Source: Kordia sp039026955
Lineage (GTDB): Bacteria; Bacteroidota; Bacteroidia; Flavobacteriales; Flavobacteriaceae
Assembly (NCBI GenBank): GCA_039026955.1
Contig: JBCCLH010000001.1
Location: 164,054-228,053, forward strand
Direction: 5' to 3'
DNA: 64,000 nucleotides
Shown here piece by piece: positions 60,290-64,000 of the stretch. The notes beneath the pieces were generated by a model, which worked only from the letters and a program-made list of their open reading frames with translations, made no database searches and had not been told where the DNA came from. The translations under genes and the position numbers were made by a program. Within the stretch, counting starts at the first letter, position 1, and every line of letters begins with the position of its first letter.

Positions 60290-60445
60290 TTTTAAGGGCT
60301 ATCATATTTTCTTGAATTTACAGTATTTAATTTTTCTTCTTTTTATCGAAATATTACAAATCTCATCGGAAGATTGGTATGATTCATGTAATTATAACAG
60401 AGTAATTGGAGTTATTACTATATTTAACTCATAAAACGAAACGAT

Positions 60446-61333
60446 ATGAAAACAACACTGCTTTCTATCTTGGTGTTAACCTTAATCAGTTGCGATGCTT
60501 CTATGGAAGAATTTGTGGGAAGCTCTTGGAAAGTTGTCGAATTAAATGATAATGGCACTTCCGTAGAAGTGACAAACGACGTGATGCTGAAAGTAAACAG
60601 CGACACGAAATTCTCCCTAAAGCTAGATGTGAATAATTGTTTTGGAAGTTACACAATCACAGGAAAAAATGATATTAAAATAGAAGGATTAGGATGTACA
60701 GAAATGTGCTGTGATTCTAAATTTTCAAGAGCTGTGACTACTGCATTGTACAAAGTTTCAAAGATCAATCTTAAAGGTAACATCGCTACACTTTCATCAG
60801 AGGAAGTTGAAATCAAGTTTGAGCGACAAAAAATAGTGTCAGAAGCAGAGAAGAATGTTACTGAAAATAACACAATAATCGTGAACAAAGAAAAGACACC
60901 TATAAAAGAAACCATGAATATTGGAAGAATTGAAAATCCAAATACAGTAGACACGCCAACAGGTGAATATATTGAATTATACAAATCGCCATGCAAAGGA
61001 AGTTGTGAAGAATACAACATGAAATTCTATGAAGACGGAACGGTTTTGTACACAGGAAAGTTCAATGCACAAGTACAAGGAAAGCACAGTGTACAACTTA
61101 CAGCGAGCAAATCTAAGTCATTATTCAGTGACTTTGAACAATCGAATTTCATGAGCTTTCAAGACAAATATGATGACGAAAAATTGATGGATTTACAAGA
61201 AACACACTTGACTTACAAAGGAAAAAAGATCAACATCCGATTTGTATACGAAGCGCCGCAAGACTTGCAAGACTTGCTCAAAAAAGTAGAAACACAAGCA
61301 GATGAAGCACTGCAAAAATTGAAGAAAAAATAA
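60446..61333 (+). CDS. META-like plus DUF6438 lipoprotein
   Basis: A 295-residue lipoprotein (lipobox LTLISC, Cys16) with two domains: an N-terminal META/HslJ-like beta domain (about 20-130: GSSWKVVELNDNGTSVEV, FSLKLDVNNCFGSYTI, LGCTEMCCDSKFSRAVTTALYKV) and, after a charged linker, a DUF6438 domain (about 170-275: YIELYKSPCKGSCEEYNMKFYEDGTVLYTGKF...FMSFQDKYDDEKLMDLQETHLTYK). The paired Cys in SPCKGSC is a family mark. Both families are of unknown function. Single gene with its own terminator. Confidence 0.8.
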   Translation: MKTTLLSILVLTLISCDASMEEFVGSSWKVVELNDNGTSVEVTNDVMLKVNSDTKFSLKLDVNNCFGSYTITGKNDIKIEGLGCTEMCCDSKFSRAVTTALYKVSKINLKGNIATLSSEEVEIKFERQKIVSEAEKNVTENNTIIVNKEKTPIKETMNIGRIENPNTVDTPTGEYIELYKSPCKGSCEEYNMKFYEDGTVLYTGKFNAQVQGKHSVQLTASKSKSLFSDFEQSNFMSFQDKYDDEKLMDLQETHLTYKGKKINIRFVYEAPQDLQDLLKKVETQADEALQKLKKK

Positions 61334-61355
61334 TACTAGGAAACTAAGGGTATAA

Positions 61356-61383
61356 AAAAAGGGAACAAAATCGTTCCCTTTTT
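61356..61383. terminator. Bidirectional terminator
   Basis: Stem AAAAAGGGAAC (61356-61366) / GTTCCCTTTTT (61373-61383) with a 6-base loop between the convergent META/DUF6438 and acetyltransferase genes. Confidence 0.88.
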
Positions 61384-61389
61384 AATTTT

Positions 61390-61686
61390 TTAGATTCGAA
61401 CACCTACAGGTAATAAATCTTTGTACTGTTTGTTCTTTCTTAGAAAACTAGCAATCTTAGGGCTAGTCGGTACAACTCTTAAATTTCGGTCTTGAATACT
61501 ATCAAGAACCGTTTTGATAAATGCATTTTTAAAATCTACATCGTCAAGCTCCTCGGGAACGATTAATTTCGTCAAAAATATTTTACGTTCTTGTAATGAA
61601 TACTCAATCTTTGCAATTCCTTGATCTGTCTTGTGTTCAAATTGACGTAAAAACTCGTTATCATTGATAACCATTGCATTATTCAT
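61390..61686 (-). CDS. Small GCN5-related N-acetyltransferase (YidJ/Gcn5-like type)
   Basis: A 98-residue single-domain protein of the compact GNAT-like family seen in YjdJ-type proteins: DQGIAKIEYSLQERKIFLTKLIVPEELDD at the front and LRVVPTSPKIASFLRKNKQYKDLL at the end, with the VxPxSPxxxxFxxxxxxYxDL acetyl-CoA/C-terminal pattern. The substrate is unknown. It is divergent from the alpha/beta hydrolase with a compact shared promoter region. Confidence 0.8.
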   Translation of the reverse strand: MNNAMVINDNEFLRQFEHKTDQGIAKIEYSLQERKIFLTKLIVPEELDDVDFKNAFIKTVLDSIQDRNLRVVPTSPKIASFLRKNKQYKDLLPVGVRI

Positions 61687-61744
61687 AGCAGTTTAAATTT
61701 AAATTAATCTTTAAAAAATGGTGTATTTAGAAGAAATGTTGATT

Positions 61745-61760
61745 TAACTTTGCAAAGATA
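61745..61760. promoter_or_regulatory. Overlapping divergent -7 elements (TAACTTTG / TATCTTTG)
   Basis: TAACTTTGCAAAGATA reads as TAACTTTG (TAnnTTTG) on the plus strand and as TATCTTTG on the minus strand, back to back. They point to the hydrolase (61805) and acetyltransferase (61686) genes. The -33 partners are not clear. Confidence 0.5.
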
Positions 61761-61804
61761 AGAAATTTAGAGTAGATTTCCGAGTTTTTAACGTCACTAT
61801 CTGT

Positions 61805-62467
61805 ATGAATGTAAGTAAAATACAAGTTTATTTCATGCCCGGAATGGCTGCAAATCCTACAATTTTTAAGTACATTAAATTACCAGAAGATCAGTTTGAC
61901 GTTCATCTTTTAGCGTGGTTTTTACCCGAAAAAAAGGAAACTCTAGCACACTATGCCAAACGAATGGCAGCCAAAGTTACACATGAAAATGTCATTCTCG
62001 TTGGTGTTTCTTTTGGTGGAATCTTGGTGCAAGAAATGGCACAATATCTCAATGTAAAAAAAATCATTGTCATTTCAAGTGTAAAAACCAGACACGAATT
62101 GCCGCGAAGAATGAAATTTGCGCGTATCACAAAAGCGTATAAACTCTTGCCTACAAGTTTGGTAAACAATATAGAAGTCTTACGAAAAGTTGCCTTTGGA
62201 AATCTAGCCACCAAACGTTTGGATTTGTATGAAGAATACTTGTCTGTTCGCGACAAACATTACATCGATTGGTCTATTGAGCAAATTGTGAATTGGCAAC
62301 AAGAAAAACCGCTACCAAATACGATTCACATCAATGGAGATAAAGATTTGGTATTTCCCATAAAACATATCTCAGACTGCATCACCATTAAAGGTGGCAC
62401 ACACATTATGATTCTCAATAAATTTAAGTGGTTTAATGAGAATTTACCACGATTGATTACAGAATAA
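61805..62467 (+). CDS. Alpha/beta hydrolase
   Basis: A 220-residue soluble alpha/beta-hydrolase. The nucleophile elbow is LVGVSFGGILVQEM with Ser69; the acid is probably Asp184-186 in HINGDKDLVFP; the His is H200 in IKGGTHIMIL. An oxyanion-side strand FMPGMAANPTIF lies at the start. A basic helical lid spans 90-130. It could be an esterase or thioesterase; no substrate clue from context. It is followed, 142 bp later, by the transglycosylase gene. Confidence 0.85.
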   Translation: MNVSKIQVYFMPGMAANPTIFKYIKLPEDQFDVHLLAWFLPEKKETLAHYAKRMAAKVTHENVILVGVSFGGILVQEMAQYLNVKKIIVISSVKTRHELPRRMKFARITKAYKLLPTSLVNNIEVLRKVAFGNLATKRLDLYEEYLSVRDKHYIDWSIEQIVNWQQEKPLPNTIHINGDKDLVFPIKHISDCITIKGGTHIMILNKFKWFNENLPRLITE

Positions 62468-62609
62468 AAAAACTTTTCTTAATTTAACAATAAATTACAC
62501 AAATGACTGTGGATTCAAGTTCAGATTGTTATTTTTGTAATCCCCATCCGACCATTTTACAATTGCAGCCTACTTTAACGAAAATCGATTAGCAATAAAA
62601 ATACACACT

Positions 62610-63572
62610 ATGCAAAGAATTAAAACCGGACTTACCTTTTTAGGATTAATTTTTCTCGGAATCTTATTAATGAATGCTGTCCAACAAGACAAAGGAATGC
62701 CTTCAGGAAATGGACCAATGGCAGCACAAGAATCAGAAAATGCTGCTATCAATGACAATAATGATTACAATGTATATGCGTTAGAAGTACCAGAAATGTT
62801 GGAATTTGCAGGAGAAAAAGTCCCGTTGCATTTGCCAGACATCAAAGAACGCATGGATCGTGAATTGCTAGTCAATACCTATTGGCAATCGAATGGTTTA
62901 TTACTATTCAAACGTGCTAATAAATTTTTTCCAATCATTGAACCTATCCTAAAAGAATATGGAGTTCCGGACGATTTCAAATACTTAGCAGTAATTGAAA
63001 GCGGATTGCAAAACGTAACATCTCCAGCAGGAGCGAGAGGTTTTTGGCAAATCATGAAAACGACAGGAAGAGAAAACGGTTTGGAAATCAATAGCAATGT
63101 AGACGAGCGTTATCACCTAGAAAAAGCGACACGTGTGGCTTGTAAATATCTATTAGACGCAAAAGCGCGATTTGGGAATTGGACATCTGCCGCAGCAGCA
63201 TACAACGCAGGAAATGCAGGGATTTCCAGAAGATTAGAAACACAACAAGTAAATTCATACTACGATTTATTGCTAGGAGAAGAAACCGGACGTTATTTAT
63301 TCAGAGTCATCGCCTTAAAAGAAATCTTCAGCAATGCGAAAAAATATGGTTTCAACTTCAATGAAAAGCACTTGTACAACTACATTCCAACGTATGAAGT
63401 AGAAGTAGACACCGCGATTACAAACATAGCAAGCTTCGCAAAGAAATTTGACATCAACTACAAAATTTTAAAAATTCACAATCCGTGGTTGCGTGAAAAT
63501 AAGTTAAATAATAAATCAAGAAGATTATACAAAATCGCGATTCCTGAAAAAGGATTTTATCCAACAAAATAA
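62610..63572 (+). CDS. Lytic transglycosylase (MltD-like, SLT domain)
   Basis: A 320-residue peptidoglycan lytic transglycosylase with an N-terminal signal or anchor helix (8-24) and a family 1 SLT domain (about 110-240). Catalytic Glu130 is in YLAVIESGLQN; GARGFWQIMKTTGRENGL and AAAAYNAGNAGISRRL complete the signature. A C-terminal segment (about 265-320) with AKKFDINYKILKIHNPWLRENKL is LysM-like but truncated or diverged. It cleaves glycan strands to 1,6-anhydro ends during wall growth. Ends at a hairpin. Confidence 0.93.
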   Translation: MQRIKTGLTFLGLIFLGILLMNAVQQDKGMPSGNGPMAAQESENAAINDNNDYNVYALEVPEMLEFAGEKVPLHLPDIKERMDRELLVNTYWQSNGLLLFKRANKFFPIIEPILKEYGVPDDFKYLAVIESGLQNVTSPAGARGFWQIMKTTGRENGLEINSNVDERYHLEKATRVACKYLLDAKARFGNWTSAAAAYNAGNAGISRRLETQQVNSYYDLLLGEETGRYLFRVIALKEIFSNAKKYGFNFNEKHLYNYIPTYEVEVDTAITNIASFAKKFDINYKILKIHNPWLRENKLNNKSRRLYKIAIPEKGFYPTK

Positions 63573-63615
63573 AAAATAGAAGCACGCCACTTAAGTTTCG
63601 TGGTACATATCATAT

Positions 63616-63657
63616 AAAATCTCCCTACGGGTCTACTACACTCAATGGGAGATTTTT
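63616..63657 (+). terminator. Terminator after the transglycosylase
   Basis: Stem AAAATCTCCC (63616-63625) / GGGAGATTTT (63647-63656) with a 21-base loop, then T's. 43 bp past the stop codon. Confidence 0.7.
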
Positions 63658-63673
63658 AGTTAAAAAAAGTATT

Positions 63674-64000
63674 GTTTCAAAGAACAGTTTCTCTCAAACT
63701 TATAACCTAAAACTGACAACTTATAACAGACAACAGAGCGTAGCGACCAACCGACAAGAAACGAAACAAAAAAGTCAAAATACAAAATACTAAATGTAAA
63801 ATGAAAAAGTATTTTTTATAGATTTTAGATATTAGTATTGAGTATTGAGAAGTTTCAAAGAACATTTTCTCTAAAACTTATAACCCAAAACTGACAACTG
63901 ATAACAGATAACAGAGCTTAGCGACCAACCAACAACAAACGAAACAAAAAAGTCAAAATACAAAATACTAAATGTAAAATGAAAAAGTATTTTTTATAGA
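63674..64000. repeat. Tandem direct repeat, period 178 bp, running off the window
   Basis: The unit starting GTTTCAAAGAACA at 63674 begins again at 63852 and is nearly identical to the window end: ACTTATAACC, AACTGACAACT, ATAACAGA, GAGCGTAGCGACCAACC / GAGCTTAGCGACCAACC, GAAACAAAAAAGTC, ACTAAATGTAAAATG. It is non-coding. The second copy is cut by the end of the window, so total copy number is unknown. Confidence 0.85.

Overview
The window looks like a chromosomal segment of a marine or host-associated member of the Flavobacteriaceae (Bacteroidota). The evidence is A+T-rich DNA (roughly 35% G+C by eye), several promoters of the Bacteroidota type (TAnnTTTG at -7), type IX secretion C-terminal sorting domains, DUF2723, DUF4199 and DUF4331 proteins, type B ribosomal protein L31, and short RiPP precursors with the LxLNKxxIS...GG leader. 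The leaders and repeats remind me of Kordia, but the genus is an inference. No rRNA, tRNA, CRISPR array, prophage or intact insertion sequence was seen.

Layout. 1-6 kb: end of a pirin gene, nitronate monooxygenase, a FadH-type dienoyl-CoA reductase with a UPF0158 protein, a TraB/GumN lipoprotein, a possible structured RNA and a tiny membrane protein. 6.2-9 kb: an accessory patch with three GG-leader (lanthipeptide-type) precursor genes and a 33-residue peptide gene, all on the minus strand, around an ECF sigma/anti-sigma pair, with no modification enzyme in view. 9-14 kb: TPR lipoprotein, a DUF4331 protein split over two genes, ettA. 14-19.4 kb: Asp/Asn hydroxylase-like protein, VOC protein, TPR hybrid histidine kinase, TVP38 membrane protein, MarR-GNAT fusion. 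19.4-23.9 kb: histidine-degradation genes (formimidoylglutamase, imidazolonepropionase) around a transglutaminase-like protein, then an Asp/Glu racemase. 24-27 kb: secreted endonuclease I and an RsmB-type methyltransferase. 27.2-33.1 kb: a co-directional set of ECF sigma, small membrane protein, CpxP-like protein, Tat-exported thiol-dioxygenase-like cupin, two YHYH proteins, a MORN lipoprotein and a SCO copper chaperone, probably an envelope metal or redox response. 33.6-43 kb: methyltransferase plus DUF2723 glycosyltransferase, a large T9SS beta-solenoid protein, a polytopic membrane protein and an Asp-box lipoprotein. 43-49 kb: membrane-anchored patatin and a second ECF sigma/anti-sigma/CpxP-like operon. 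49-64 kb: MsbA-like ABC exporter, phosphohexomutase, GT2, DUF4199, L31, GlmU-like protein, two paralogous small membrane proteins, oligopeptide-binding lipoprotein, mtaB, META/DUF6438 lipoprotein, small acetyltransferase, alpha/beta hydrolase and a lytic transglycosylase.

The most unusual layer is intergenic. At least four dispersed repeat families occur. (i) A 193-260 bp MITE with 16-bp terminal inverted repeats, where all three copies are flanked by different 4-bp direct repeats. (ii) A 145-185 bp element with AGAGGCTGTCTAAAAAGT ends, in four copies. (iii) A ~100 bp ACGTC(A/T)TTGCGAG element in four copies. (iv) Arrays of TAGACTTGCTTTGC-like units that begin at, or even supply, the stop codon of minus-strand genes. 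The two most similar RiPP precursor genes also share a duplicated ~125-bp upstream region containing a palindrome whose two arms have changed in a compensating way.
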